From contig CALKCJ010000019.1 in assembly GCA_938082375.1 (NCBI GenBank), forward strand, positions 51,867 through 115,866: a stretch of DNA of 64,000 nucleotides, read 5' to 3'. The notes under the pieces are model-generated. The model ran no database searches. It saw only the letters and a list, made by a program, of their open reading frames with translations, and was not told where the DNA came from. Shown in pieces: positions 1 through 8,585 of the stretch. Numbering within the stretch: position 1 is the first letter of the stretch; each line of letters opens with the position of its first letter. Position numbers and translations under genes: made by a program. Source of the stretch: an uncultured Thermomicrobiaceae bacterium (GTDB lineage Bacteria > Chloroflexota > Chloroflexia > Thermomicrobiales > Thermomicrobiaceae).

Positions 1-18
1 AGCCCTGACGTCATCAGC

Positions 19-28
19 GGAGGTGATG
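19..28 (+). promoter_or_regulatory. leuC ribosome binding site
   Basis: GGAGGTGATG lies 8 bases before the ATG at 37 and is a near-perfect anti-Shine-Dalgarno match. It selects the ATG at 37 over the in-frame ATGs at 43 and 49. Nothing else can be read in bases 1-18; any upstream leu genes lie outside the window. Confidence 0.7.
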
Positions 29-36
29 AGCTAATT

Positions 37-1296
37 ATGGGTATGACGATGACCGAAAAGATCCTGGCGCGGGCGGCCGCTCGCCGGTCGGTCGAGCCAG
101 GGGAGATCCTCGAGGTCGCGGTCGACCTGGTGATGACCAACGACATCACCGCGCCCCTCTCGATCGCCGAGTTCAAGAAGCTCGGCTTGGAGCGGGTCTT
201 CGACCCGCAAAAGGTGGTCTTCGTCCCTGACCACTTCGTACCAGCCAAGGACATCAAGGCGGCCGAGCAGTCGAAGATCATGCGGGAGTTCGCGCTGGCT
301 CAGGGGGCGATCTACTTCGAGATCGGCCGGGCCGGGATCGAGCACGTAGTGCTGCCGGAGAACGGGCTCACGCTGCCCGGACAGGTGATCATCGGCGCCG
401 ATTCACACACCTGCACCTACGGCGCCTTCAACTGCTTCGCTACTGGCATGGGCTCGACCGACATCGCAGCGGCCATGGCGCTCGGCACCACCTGGGTGCG
501 GGTGCCGCCGACGATCAAGTTCGTGTACACCGGCACGCTACCGCCAGACGTGGGTGGCAAGGATCTGATCCTCTACACCATCGGCCAGATCGGCGTGGAC
601 GGTGCGCTCTACGCGGTGATGGAGTTCACCGGCGAGGTAATTGACAAGCTGCCGATGGATGACCGTATTGCTATGGCCAACATGGCGATCGAGGCCGGTG
701 CCAAGACCGGTATCTTCGGCTTCGACGAGAAGACGCGCGAATGGCTGGCCCGGGTGACCGACAAGCCCTACGAGCCGGTGGACAGCGACCCGGACGCCCG
801 CTACCAGCAGGTGATTGAGTTCGACGTCTCGAACCTGCGGCCGCTGGTGGCACTGCCGCACCTGCCGTCCAACGTTTACCCGGCCGATGAGCTCGAGGAC
901 ATGCCGATCGACCAGGTGGTGATCGGCTCCTGCACCAACGGCCGGCTGAGCGACCTGCGCATCGCTGCTGAGATCCTCAAGGGTCGGCAGGTGCACCCAC
1001 GGGTGCGCTGTATCATCGTCCCTGGTAGCCAGGAGGTGGCCCGGCAGGCGACCCGCGAGGGGCTGGTCGACATCTTCCTGGAGGCGGGCGCGGTCTTCTC
1101 GACCTCGACCTGCGGCCCCTGTCTGGGTGGCTACATGGGGGTACTGGCCAAGGGCGAGCGGTGCGTCTCGACGACGAACCGCAACTTCCGCGGCCGGATG
1201 GGGCACCGGGAGTCAGAGGTCATCCTGGCCGGGCCGGCGGTGGCAGCGGCCAGCGCGGTGCTGGGCCGGGTCGCCTCACCGGCGCAGCTCAACTAG
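37..1296 (+). CDS. leuC: 3-isopropylmalate dehydratase large subunit
   Basis: Large subunit of isopropylmalate isomerase, which converts 2- to 3-isopropylmalate in leucine synthesis in the cytoplasm. At 419 residues it is the shorter, archaeal/thermophile (HacA/LeuC type 2) form rather than the ~465-residue enterobacterial form. The [4Fe-4S] aconitase-type ligands are visible: Cys299 in the VIGSCTNGR motif, and Cys359 and Cys362 in the CGPCLGG motif. The substrate-binding [12 protein letters not shown] segment is also present. It ends 11 bp before leuD and belongs to a leuC-leuD-leuB operon. Because this short family overlaps homoaconitase, substrate is assigned mainly from the adjacent leuD and leuB. 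Confidence 0.95.
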   Translation: MGMTMTEKILARAAARRSVEPGEILEVAVDLVMTNDITAPLSIAEFKKLGLERVFDPQKVVFVPDHFVPAKDIKAAEQSKIMREFALAQGAIYFEIGRAGIEHVVLPENGLTLPGQVIIGADSHTCTYGAFNCFATGMGSTDIAAAMALGTTWVRVPPTIKFVYTGTLPPDVGGKDLILYTIGQIGVDGALYAVMEFTGEVIDKLPMDDRIAMANMAIEAGAKTGIFGFDEKTREWLARVTDKPYEPVDSDPDARYQQVIEFDVSNLRPLVALPHLPSNVYPADELEDMPIDQVVIGSCTNGRLSDLRIAAEILKGRQVHPRVRCIIVPGSQEVARQATREGLVDIFLEAGAVFSTSTCGPCLGGYMGVLAKGERCVSTTNRNFRGRMGHRESEVILAGPAVAAASAVLGRVASPAQLN

Positions 1297-1307
1297 AGGA
1301 GCGTCTG

Positions 1308-1817
1308 ATGGTGATCCGTGGCAGGGTCTGGAAGTTCGGCGACAACATCGATACTGACGTCATTATCCCCGCCCGCTACCTGGTCACGATCGACCCCGCG
1401 GAGCTGGCGCAGCACGTGATGGAGGACATCGACCCGGAGTTCGCCAGCAAGGTGCAGCCGGGCGACATCATCGTCGCTGGACGGAACTTTGGGTGCGGCT
1501 CCTCGCGGGAGCATGCGCCGATCGCGATCAAGGCGGCGGGCGTGCAGGCGGTGGTGGCCGAGTCGTTCGCGCGCATCTTCTTCCGCAACGCGATCAACAT
1601 CGGCCTGCCGGTGGTGGAGGCGCCGCAGGCAATTGCCGAGACAGAGACAGGTGATGTCATCGAGATCGACACCGAGGCGGGCACTGTGCTCAATACCCGC
1701 ACCGGGAAGGTCTACCAATCGACCCAGTACGACGAGTTCATCCAGCAGATCATCCGAGCTGGCGGGTTGATGCAGGCGGTGGCCGAGCGGGTGAAGGCGA
1801 GGCAGCAGGCCGGATGA
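1308..1817 (+). CDS. leuD: 3-isopropylmalate dehydratase small subunit
   Basis: Small (swivel-domain) subunit that completes the isopropylmalate isomerase active site with LeuC. It has 169 residues, typical of the type 2 small subunit. The conserved [14 protein letters not shown] loop that binds the substrate carboxylate is present, as is the N-terminal [14 protein letters not shown] signature. The ATG at 1308 is preceded by GAGGAGCG; the open frame extends further 5' but there it overlaps leuC in another frame. Its stop overlaps the leuB start as ATGA, so the three subunits are probably translated in a coupled way. Confidence 0.95.
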   Translation: MVIRGRVWKFGDNIDTDVIIPARYLVTIDPAELAQHVMEDIDPEFASKVQPGDIIVAGRNFGCGSSREHAPIAIKAAGVQAVVAESFARIFFRNAINIGLPVVEAPQAIAETETGDVIEIDTEAGTVLNTRTGKVYQSTQYDEFIQQIIRAGGLMQAVAERVKARQQAG

Positions 1818-2950
1818 GCGAGGCGTGTATCCTGCTGCTGCCGGGCGACGGCATCGGCCCGGAGGTGCTGGCCGAGGCGCGGGCGCTGCTGGAGGCGCTC
1901 GGGCCAGCGACCGGCCTGCGCTTCGGCTTCAACGAAGACCTGATCGGCGGTGCGGCCATCGATGCCTACGGCACGCCGCTGCGCGAGGAGACGATCGAGG
2001 CGGCACGGCAGTCCGACGCGGTGCTTTTGGGTGCCGTGGGCGGGCCGAAGTGGGATCACCTGTCAAAAGCGGCCCGGCCGGAGGCTGGGCTGCTCCGGCT
2101 GCGCAAGGAGCTGGGGCTCTTTGCCAACCTGCGGCCGGTCAAGGTCTTCGATGCCCTGGCCGGCGCCTCGCCACTCAAGCCCGAGATCGTGCGGGGGGTC
2201 GACCTGCTGGTGGTGCGCGAGCTGACGGGCGGGCTGTACTTCGGCCAACCCTCGGAGCTGATGCGGGGCCCGGAGGGCCGGCGTGCGGTCGATACCCTTC
2301 CATACACTGAGGAGGAGATCGCCCGCATCGTGGATCTGGCGTTTCGCTTGGCCCGCGAGCGACGTCGCAAGGTAACCAGTGTCGATAAGGCCAACGTGCT
2401 CAATACCTCGCAGCTCTGGCGTGAGGTGGCCACCGAGATAGCTTCCCGCTACCCGGATGTCGTGCTGGAGCACGCGCTGGTCGACTCCTGCGCCATGCGG
2501 CTGGTGAGCCGGCCGCGCGACTTCGACGTGCTGGTGATGGAGAACCTGTTCGGGGACATCCTGAGCGACGAGGCGGCGGTGCTGGCCGGCTCGCTAGGCA
2601 TGCTGCCCTCGGCCAGCCTGCACGGCGGAGCCCCAGAGCGGTCAGGTTCACCGGCCCGGCTTTTCGGCCTCTACGAGCCGGTGCACGGCTCGGCGCCGGA
2701 CATCGCCGGACGAGGCATCGCCAACCCGATCGGCGCGCTCCTCAGTGCCGCCATGCTCTTGCGCTGGACGCTGGGGCTGGAGTCCGCTGCAACCGCGGTC
2801 GAAAGCGCAGTGGCCGACGTGCTCGACGCTGGGGCCCGTACGGCCGATCTCGCTGGCCCAGAGACGCGGACGGTCGGCACGGCCGAGTTTGGACGGCTGG
2901 TACGCGAGCGGGCGTTGGTACGCCTGGCTACGACAACCGAGTTTTGCTGA
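1814..2950 (+). CDS. leuB: 3-isopropylmalate dehydrogenase
   Basis: NAD-dependent oxidative decarboxylation of 3-isopropylmalate to 2-oxoisocaproate, the third dedicated leucine step. The 378 residues match the family (~350-370). Motifs visible are the N-terminal [17 protein letters not shown], the catalytic [12 protein letters not shown] segment with its Arg/Tyr, DKANVL with the catalytic Lys, and [12 protein letters not shown] with the metal-binding aspartates. [15 protein letters not shown] is the NAD-binding region. It overlaps leuD by 4 bp. The C-terminus (about the last 15 residues) is slightly extended and not conserved in pattern. Confidence 0.95.
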   Translation: MSEACILLLPGDGIGPEVLAEARALLEALGPATGLRFGFNEDLIGGAAIDAYGTPLREETIEAARQSDAVLLGAVGGPKWDHLSKAARPEAGLLRLRKELGLFANLRPVKVFDALAGASPLKPEIVRGVDLLVVRELTGGLYFGQPSELMRGPEGRRAVDTLPYTEEEIARIVDLAFRLARERRRKVTSVDKANVLNTSQLWREVATEIASRYPDVVLEHALVDSCAMRLVSRPRDFDVLVMENLFGDILSDEAAVLAGSLGMLPSASLHGGAPERSGSPARLFGLYEPVHGSAPDIAGRGIANPIGALLSAAMLLRWTLGLESAATAVESAVADVLDAGARTADLAGPETRTVGTAEFGRLVRERALVRLATTTEFC

Positions 2951-3104
2951 CGACGACCGGGCAGGCAGCTCTCCTGCCTGTACTCACGTGAAAGTGTTGC
3001 TGGTGTTCCGGCTCACCGATATCGTGAGGGGTTGCTGCCGGGTCGAGCTGCGGGGCTCGGTTGAGCCGGTCACTCCCACTACCCGCGTACGAAATGGATT
3101 AGCT

Positions 3105-3132
3105 CTGGCCAGGGTGTTGCCACCCTGGCCAG
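3105..3132. terminator. Bidirectional hairpin between leuB and nirK
   Basis: Perfect 12-bp inverted repeat CTGGCCAGGGTG / CACCCTGGCCAG with a TTGC loop. The stem can be extended outward with one mismatch (3101-3136). It sits between two convergent genes, leuB (+) and nirK (-). There is no clear T-run on either side, so it may act as a strong pause or mRNA 3' end stabiliser rather than a textbook terminator. Confidence 0.65.
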
Positions 3133-3172
3133 CGCTGATCCATCGACGGGAGCTGTGGCTGTGGACTGCGCG

Positions 3173-4315
3173 CTAGTGCCCGGAGCTGAGATTCACGCCA
3201 GGCACTACCACCTCGAAGACTTCCGGATTCTCCGGGCCCTCGACGTGGATGACGCCCGAGGCACCCTTGAGCAATCGTCCCAGCGCGTGGTCGACCATCA
3301 CATAGTCTCCTGGCACCTCGAACGTGAACTCAACGATAGTGGCGCCGCCCGGCGGAACGGTCGTCGTCTGCACGTTCTCAGCCCAGACCGAGCCGGCCTC
3401 AAGTGCCACCCGGTCGAAAATCTCTCCGATCACGTGGAAGCTCGATGTCAGGTTCACACCGCCGACGCCGAAGAAGATCCGCACTCGCTCCCCGACCTTC
3501 GCCTGTAGCGCCCGCTCGCCAGTGAGCGATCCGACCGAGCCGTTGAACACCACATAGTCCGGCTGCTCAGCAAGACACTTCTCCAGCGAGAAACCGTGGC
3601 GGCCCGGCTGTCCCCGCTGGCCCTCCAGGTAAAAGTCGCCTTGCATCACATAGAACTCGCGGTCGACCGGCGGCAGGCCACCAGGCGGCTCGACGACGAT
3701 CAACCCGTACATGCCGCTGGAGATGTGCATCGGGATCGGTGGCACAGCGCAGTGGTAGACGTAGACGCCCGGGTTGAGCGCCTTGAAGCGGATCGTCGCG
3801 GACCCACCAGGGTTGACGACGGTGTATTTGGCGCCGCCGCCTGGGCCGGTTACCGCATGCAGGTCAATGTTGTGTGGTGTCTTGTTGTTCGGGTTGTTCT
3901 TAAGTGTCAGCTCGACAGTGTCGCCCTGGCGCACGCGGATCATCGGGCCGGGTACAGTGCCGCCATAGGTCCAAAACGTGTACACGACTCCGTCGTCGAT
4001 CAACGCCTCCACCTCGAGCGTCTCAAGCTCGACCTCGACGAGCTGCGCGTCACGTCCCCCGACAGGTGGTGCCACCTCGGGCAGAGGCAGCCGCGTGAGG
4101 CCAGCGACGCTCTCGGCTGCCGGCGTTGGCTCCGTAATCGGCATGGAGCCGGTCGATGCGGGCGCGGTCTCCTGCTTCCCGCAGCTGGCCAGAACGGCGG
4201 CTCCCAACGGAACAGCAACGCCCGCGAGCCCCAGCCGCCGCAAGACCTGGCGACGCGTCAGCGGGGCGTTCAGTTCTCGCAGACGGGCCGGTGCGCGGGT
4301 CATGTTCTCGATCAT
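3173..4315 (-). CDS. nirK: Copper-containing nitrite reductase (NirK/AniA type), Tat lipoprotein
   Basis: Reduces nitrite to NO outside the cytoplasmic membrane. A Tat motif (RRQVLRR, residues 21-27) and a lipobox with Cys45 (LASC) predict export and lipid anchoring. The full ligand set is visible in 380 residues. Type 1 copper ligands are His148, Cys189, His197 and Met202. Type 2 copper ligands are His153, His188 and His343. The catalytic pair is Asp151 (HNIDLH) and His294 (SFHVIG). The ATG at 4315 has an AGGTGAG Shine-Dalgarno; the longer open frame to 4378 lacks one. It is separated from the upstream DoxX gene by 318 bp with its own terminator, so it is probably a separate transcript. Confidence 0.92.
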   Translation of the reverse strand: MIENMTRAPARLRELNAPLTRRQVLRRLGLAGVAVPLGAAVLASCGKQETAPASTGSMPITEPTPAAESVAGLTRLPLPEVAPPVGGRDAQLVEVELETLEVEALIDDGVVYTFWTYGGTVPGPMIRVRQGDTVELTLKNNPNNKTPHNIDLHAVTGPGGGAKYTVVNPGGSATIRFKALNPGVYVYHCAVPPIPMHISSGMYGLIVVEPPGGLPPVDREFYVMQGDFYLEGQRGQPGRHGFSLEKCLAEQPDYVVFNGSVGSLTGERALQAKVGERVRIFFGVGGVNLTSSFHVIGEIFDRVALEAGSVWAENVQTTTVPPGGATIVEFTFEVPGDYVMVDHALGRLLKGASGVIHVEGPENPEVFEVVVPGVNLSSGH

Positions 4316-4538
4316 CTGCTCACCTTTCCTTGCCTGCGGACGCTCCTCCTTGCGTCCATCGCCACAAATTCCGAGCAAAAGGATCGGGCTTCTAGCGGCT
4401 CGTCACCACACGCCAGCGGATAGTTCTGACCCACCCGACGGGATAGTCGGCTCCTACCCGCGTGGGTGGCTCCAGAGGGGGCTGCCGCTAACGCGAGGTC
4501 GGCGGAGGCCGGCAGTTGCCGCCTTACCGACGACAGAG

Positions 4539-4554
4539 CGTGTCAACGTGTCAA
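4539..4554. repeat. Tandem 8-bp direct repeat upstream of nirK
   Basis: Two adjacent copies of CGTGTCAA (read TTGACACG TTGACACG on the minus strand) about 225 bp before the nirK start, in the 318-bp gap 4316-4633. Each copy supplies a TTGACA -35-like hexamer for the minus strand, but no convincing -10 follows at 16-18 bp. Regulator site or chance. Confidence 0.35.
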
Positions 4555-4584
4555 TGAGCGCGTGTTTCCCGACACGGATGTGGA

Positions 4585-4608
4585 AGGCCCCGGTCACGAC
4601 CGGGGCCT
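4585..4608 (-). terminator. Terminator of the molybdo-enzyme operon
   Basis: Perfect 10-bp inverted repeat AGGCCCCGGT / ACCGGGGCCT with a 4-base loop, 26 bp after the stop of the last operon gene (DoxX). On the minus strand it is followed by TTCC but no long U tract. The rest of the gap 4316-4633 holds the direct repeat at 4539 and the nirK leader. Confidence 0.65.
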
Positions 4609-4633
4609 GCGAAGGGGAGAGGTGATGAGTTGT

Positions 4634-5257
4634 CTACGCGTGGGCGGGCGCGTGCCAGCGGAACAGGCGACCCGGGCTCCAGGGCGCGCCCAGCGCCGGG
4701 AGCAGGTAGCGATCGATACCCCAGTACCCGGCAACCTTCCAGGTCAGGACCAGCAGGATGCCCAGCGAGAAGAGCACCGGGTTGGTGCTGGCCGGCACGG
4801 CCAGCATGAAGTTCAGGTTCATGATCGCTCCGAAGAAGGCGGCGATCCCGACAAGCCCGCCGACGATCAGGCCGATGCCGACCAGCAGCTCACCAGCGAT
4901 CACCAGCCAGGCGAACCAGCCGTACCAGCCCTGATCCAGCATGAACTGGATGAAGTCTCGGTACCAGCCGTAGACGATGGGCGGGCGGCCGTTCTCCGGG
5001 ATGGCGACCGTGCGCTCCCAGAACCCCTTGAGCGCGCTGCCGCCCTGCGTCCAACCCGGGTCCTCCAGCTTGTGCCAGCCGGCCTCCAGCCACTGGTAGC
5101 CGAGGTACAGCCGGACCCCGAGCCAGAGCGGGGCCGAACGCGTGTGGTTGAACAGCCAGTGGACAGCCTGCGGGTCGCGGATGCCGAGCTGAGCGACATC
5201 GGTCGACTCGCCACGGAGAGCCTGGCGGAACGGGTAGCCTGCGATCAGCGGGATCAC
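4634..5257 (-). CDS. DoxX/DoxD-family membrane protein
   Basis: Predicted four-helix integral membrane protein of 207 residues in the DoxX superfamily. The DoxD branch includes the large subunit of thiosulfate:quinone oxidoreductase. Hydrophobic helices fall near residues 45-60, 110-130, 132-150 and 160-178, separated by a typical long first loop with a GWHKLEDPGW motif. I place the start at the GTG at 5257, which overlaps the FmdE stop as GTGA and fits the coupling seen through this operon. The open frame reaches back to 5398, but that part lies inside FmdE. As the last gene of the operon it suggests quinone-linked sulfur chemistry, which is inference. Confidence 0.75.
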   Translation of the reverse strand: MIPLIAGYPFRQALRGESTDVAQLGIRDPQAVHWLFNHTRSAPLWLGVRLYLGYQWLEAGWHKLEDPGWTQGGSALKGFWERTVAIPENGRPPIVYGWYRDFIQFMLDQGWYGWFAWLVIAGELLVGIGLIVGGLVGIAAFFGAIMNLNFMLAVPASTNPVLFSLGILLVLTWKVAGYWGIDRYLLPALGAPWSPGRLFRWHAPAHA

Positions 5258-5961
5258 CCTCGACTCCAGCTCTCGCTTGTCTCTGCTTCTACCCTCGGCA
5301 AGGAGAGCTGAGAGGGGAATCTCTGGGGAGGCCGGTTCCCTTCGACGCCTAGGGTAGCGAGCGTCTCGATCGATTGGGCGGGATTGTCGTAGGGGCATGC
5401 GTAATATGCTTCTCCGGCGCAGGCGCTACAGAGTATCACACCATCACGCACTACCTCGCGTTCGTTGAGGATCTCTTCGCCACAGAGCTGACATTCCACG
5501 CGATGTCCGCTCGTACTGATGAATCTCTCCAGAGAGAACAAGAGCTGGACATCCTGTATCGTCAGGAGTTCGTCGTCGGGCATCCGTTGGTAACCGAGAA
5601 GCTGGGCCTGCCATCGGTCGTCGGCTTCGGGAGCATAGGCGCGGGCACGCTGCCGCACGTTGCTGCCGGGAGCCACTCGCACCGCCCGTCCTGTCCAGGT
5701 ATCGACGAAGGTGGCCGCGACTTTGCCGTAATCGATAACTCGCAGTGTTCGACGGCCAACCTGGCAACCCGTGGCGGCAGAAATGCCATCGGCGAAGCAC
5801 CCATCGGTCTCGACGAAGACCAGGAGGCGCTTGTCCCGACGAGGGACGTCCAACTCCAAGGCTCTACCTGCAGCGAGACCCATGCGCACGCCCAGGACTT
5901 GCCTGGGGCAAAGCCGCTCATGGTTGGCTGCTGAGATGGCGAGGAGGTCATCGAGTCGCAT
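5254..5961 (-). CDS. FmdE-family protein with C-terminal zinc finger
   Basis: 235 residues. The N-terminal ~130 residues match FmdE, a protein first seen in molybdenum formylmethanofuran dehydrogenase operons. They carry the NHERLCPRQVLGVRMG signature, the ETDGCFADGISAATGC segment and an IDYGKVAATF strand. The C-terminal part holds a DksA/TraR-like zinc ribbon: CQLCGEE ... CSACAG. The ATG at 5961 is preceded by AGGGAGGG and overlaps the upstream polyferredoxin by 14 bp. FmdE proteins are not biochemically defined. Location beside a molybdo-enzyme fits a role in cofactor handling or enzyme maturation, but that is inference. Confidence 0.82.
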   Translation of the reverse strand: MRLDDLLAISAANHERLCPRQVLGVRMGLAAGRALELDVPRRDKRLLVFVETDGCFADGISAATGCQVGRRTLRVIDYGKVAATFVDTWTGRAVRVAPGSNVRQRARAYAPEADDRWQAQLLGYQRMPDDELLTIQDVQLLFSLERFISTSGHRVECQLCGEEILNEREVVRDGVILCSACAGEAYYACPYDNPAQSIETLATLGVEGNRPPQRFPSQLSLPRVEAETSESWSRG

Positions 5962-7618
5962 GACGTGTCCCTCCCTCTGAACTGCCGGCCATCACCCGGC
6001 AGGAAGTGCAGTACCGGGAGAGTGTGCTCTGCAGGCCAGGCGGTTCGTCCGCCAGCAGGGCCATGATCCGATCGAGCATGCGACCGGATGCGATCGGCGC
6101 ACCGCATCGGGCACAGCGCGCGACGAGGTCTCGGGTTACGACCTGTCCCCCTGAGCGCAGGCGCTCCCAGGCGATGGCCCGCTGAACTCGGATCGCGCCT
6201 CGGGCCCGCTCTGGGCAGATCGAGAGGCACTGCCCGCATGCGATGCAGGAGGAGGCCTCGAAGCGGAGCAGCGACTGCTCCGCCGTCGTTTCGAACTGGA
6301 GAGCACCGGTGGGGCAGGCATCAGCGCACAGGCCACAGACGGTACAGGTCGTCTCGTCGATCTCGACGAGACCCAGCGGGGCGGCAGGGTGACGAAAGAC
6401 GGAGGCGTCGCCCGCAAGGGGCGTCCACTCGTCTCGGCTGTAGCGCCGCGCCAGGTCGAGCAGCACAGCGGCAACGGCTCTGGGCTGGACGCTGAACGCT
6501 GGTTGTGGTAACCTGTCTTCCAGCTCCGTAAGACCGATGCTGCTCCCTCGATCTGCTGGCGGGCGATCGATCGCTGGGCGGTACTGAATCAAGTCAGCTG
6601 GCGCGCCGATCGCTTCCAGGAAATCCTGGCAAAACTGGACATGCTCTCGGACTACCTCGGTCAGAGTTCCGTGGCAGTCATCGGAGCACGGGAGTACCCC
6701 AACAGCGCTGGCCCCGAGTCCGAGCGGAACGAGGTACCAGGTCGGCGGCGCCATTGCCAGACAGGGTAACCTGAGCGGCATCCAGCCGGGATGCAGTGAC
6801 TCTGGCGCGACCGAACTGTGAGCACGCATGTGAGCACACATGAACAGGATGCCGCGCGGCTGCAGAGTGCCAATGCGCGGATCCAGGAGTGCGCGCACCT
6901 GAGCGTCGATTTGCGAGGCTGTGTACCCTGGGAACAAGACCGCCTCGCGTGGGCAGACGGTCACGCAGCGGCTGCATGACCGACACCGTGCCTTGTCGAG
7001 CCTGATGACCCCGTTCTTCGACTCCAGCGCCCCATAGGGACAGGCGTGGACACAGAGCGTGCACCCTCGCTCGGCGACACACCGATCTCGCGAGATCGAG
7101 GGAACGACCTCGTACGTGAGGAGCGGCAACCGGAGCAGACTGCGGCGGCTGAACCGCGTAGGCAGGCGAGGCTTCACGTTCTCGACACTGCTCCCGAAGT
7201 ACGCTCGTGCCTTCGCCACCGCCGCGGCCAGAAGGATCTGCGCCTTGCCGGTCGCCAGCTCGGGCGAGCTCAGTCGTGCGCACGACCATCCGAGGTCGAC
7301 GGTTTCCAGGCCCACCGGATCCAAGCCTGCCTGGCGGAGCTGCGTATCGATCGCGCCAACCTCGTACTGCGATCGGCACAGTCCCAGCACCACACGGCAA
7401 GCGCCTGTTTCCGCGAGGATGTCGGGCAGGTCCTGAGGCCTCGTACAGAGCCGCGGCAGGATGTGAACCACGACATCAGGATCGTGCTCCGCGAACCAAC
7501 GAAGGAGTTCGGGGAGGTCCAGTTGGCTTCCGGCACTCGCCAGGTGGTCGCAGAGCAGGACGGCGACCCGTACCGACCCGTTCACCGATGTGCCGTGGTC
7601 GAGCCATTGAGTGCTCAT
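5948..7618 (-). CDS. HdrA/MvhD-like polyferredoxin
   Basis: 556-residue cytoplasmic Fe-S protein of composite architecture. Residues ~15-110 resemble the N-terminal domain of heterodisulfide reductase HdrA. A 2x[4Fe-4S] ferredoxin module follows (about 185-235; CTLCVHACP and CRSCSRCVTVCP). Next is an MvhD-like region (about 265-350; FMCAHMRAH ... CSDDCH). A second 2x[4Fe-4S] module comes after (about 430-490; CTVCGLCADACP and CIACGQCLSICP), and the protein ends in a zinc-finger-like tail (CARCGAP ... YCTSCR). No membrane segment or signal is seen. Its start overlaps the TorD-like stop (ATGA). It probably passes electrons between a cytoplasmic donor or acceptor and the membrane complex; no FAD domain of full HdrA is present. 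Confidence 0.8.
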   Translation of the reverse strand: MSTQWLDHGTSVNGSVRVAVLLCDHLASAGSQLDLPELLRWFAEHDPDVVVHILPRLCTRPQDLPDILAETGACRVVLGLCRSQYEVGAIDTQLRQAGLDPVGLETVDLGWSCARLSSPELATGKAQILLAAAVAKARAYFGSSVENVKPRLPTRFSRRSLLRLPLLTYEVVPSISRDRCVAERGCTLCVHACPYGALESKNGVIRLDKARCRSCSRCVTVCPREAVLFPGYTASQIDAQVRALLDPRIGTLQPRGILFMCAHMRAHSSVAPESLHPGWMPLRLPCLAMAPPTWYLVPLGLGASAVGVLPCSDDCHGTLTEVVREHVQFCQDFLEAIGAPADLIQYRPAIDRPPADRGSSIGLTELEDRLPQPAFSVQPRAVAAVLLDLARRYSRDEWTPLAGDASVFRHPAAPLGLVEIDETTCTVCGLCADACPTGALQFETTAEQSLLRFEASSCIACGQCLSICPERARGAIRVQRAIAWERLRSGGQVVTRDLVARCARCGAPIASGRMLDRIMALLADEPPGLQSTLSRYCTSCRVMAGSSEGGTRHATR

Positions 7619-8373
7619 CGGTGCACCTCGTCGATGGTGTCAAGCAGCAGGGCGAGCAGGTCGAGGTCATGCCGAACGAGTGTGTCACAGGCGACGGCCG
7701 CAGCCGTATAGACGCCGGTGGTGTCGTAGAGCACGAGCTGGTTGGCGAACAGCGGTAGCCACGAGCCGAGGAACCGCTCGATGAAGCGTCGCTCCCGTCG
7801 AAGCACCCGCCGCAGCGCAGTGACAGGGGCGAACTCCCATGCTTCTGCTTCCCGCTCGCACAGCACCGCCGTGTATTCGAGTTCGACTGCGAGATGGTCA
7901 GGGGGTTCGTGGAGCGACGGTGAGAGCTCGACGCCCCCTGCGCGGTACTCGCGCTCGAGCAGGAGTGGGATCCAGCCGGTAGCGCTGCGCTCGGGGTCGA
8001 GGTAGCAGGATGCGTAGAGTGGGCAACTCGGCCGGCCACTAGGCCCGACGATGAAGAGCGCGACATAGGCGGTCGCCAGTTCCCCTGCGCTCGGCGGATC
8101 CTCTGTGGTCAGCCGGTCGAGTAACCGCCGCCAGGGCAGGTACCAGTGGAATCCTGCCAGCGTCTCCTGCTCGGCGCGCAGGGCCTGAGCAGCCTCCAGG
8201 AGCTGCGCGTGCCGATCCTCCTGCGGGGGCAGGAAAACGGCTCCCAGGAAGCGATACAACGCTCGACGAAGCCGGGCCAGGTTGGCGAGTTCGGGCGCGT
8301 GCTGAGGAGGCGGCCCTGCGGGCGCCTCCTGGCCTGAGTTGCGCAGCTCACGGATGTGACCAGTCGCCATCAT
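7615..8373 (-). CDS. TorD/DmsD-family molybdo-enzyme chaperone
   Basis: About 252 residues. The helical TorD-like domain fills residues ~35-245. Chaperones of this family bind the Tat signal and apo-form of DMSO-reductase-family enzymes and help cofactor insertion before export. The match is by overall pattern (LYRFLGAVFLPP near the start, a central GxxxAxxYxxLF-type stretch, and HxAVELEYxAVLCERE). The start at 8373 (ATGATG) overlaps the stop of the preceding small membrane gene; 8370 is the alternative. The partner is almost certainly the Tat-type catalytic subunit five genes upstream. Confidence 0.85.
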   Translation of the reverse strand: MMATGHIRELRNSGQEAPAGPPPQHAPELANLARLRRALYRFLGAVFLPPQEDRHAQLLEAAQALRAEQETLAGFHWYLPWRRLLDRLTTEDPPSAGELATAYVALFIVGPSGRPSCPLYASCYLDPERSATGWIPLLLEREYRAGGVELSPSLHEPPDHLAVELEYTAVLCEREAEAWEFAPVTALRRVLRRERRFIERFLGSWLPLFANQLVLYDTTGVYTAAAVACDTLVRHDLDLLALLLDTIDEVHR

Positions 8374-8585
8374 TGAGCTTGCCTGTCCGGTAGGAGCTCG
8401 TAGACGACGGCGGCGAGGAAGACCAGCATGACCCCCAGGATGAACAGAGCCGGAGCAAAGGGTACTCGGGGGTTGCTGTAGACTGGACTTGATGGGATGC
8501 CCCAGGGAGCGGCCAAGAAGAAGTAGCTCACAGCCTGTAGGGCGAAGCCGACGATGACCATCAGGATCGCGAGCGTCGCGCGCAT
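8370..8585 (-). CDS. Small two-helix membrane protein
   Basis: 71 residues with two predicted membrane helices (about 4-26 and 42-64) separated by a short polar loop. It overlaps the NrfD-like gene (ATGA at 8585) and the TorD-like gene, so it belongs to the operon although it is short. I do not recognise a family. Position suggests a small accessory subunit of the membrane complex, like the extra small subunits seen in other NrfD-type oxidoreductases. Confidence 0.75.
   Translation of the reverse strand: MRATLAILMVIVGFALQAVSYFFLAAPWGIPSSPVYSNPRVPFAPALFILGVMLVFLAAVVYELLPDRQAQ

Noticed and set aside
1161..1307. Upstream extension of leuD
   Set aside because: It overlaps the conserved C-terminal part of leuC in another frame; the ATG at 1308 has its own ribosome site and gives the standard LeuD length.
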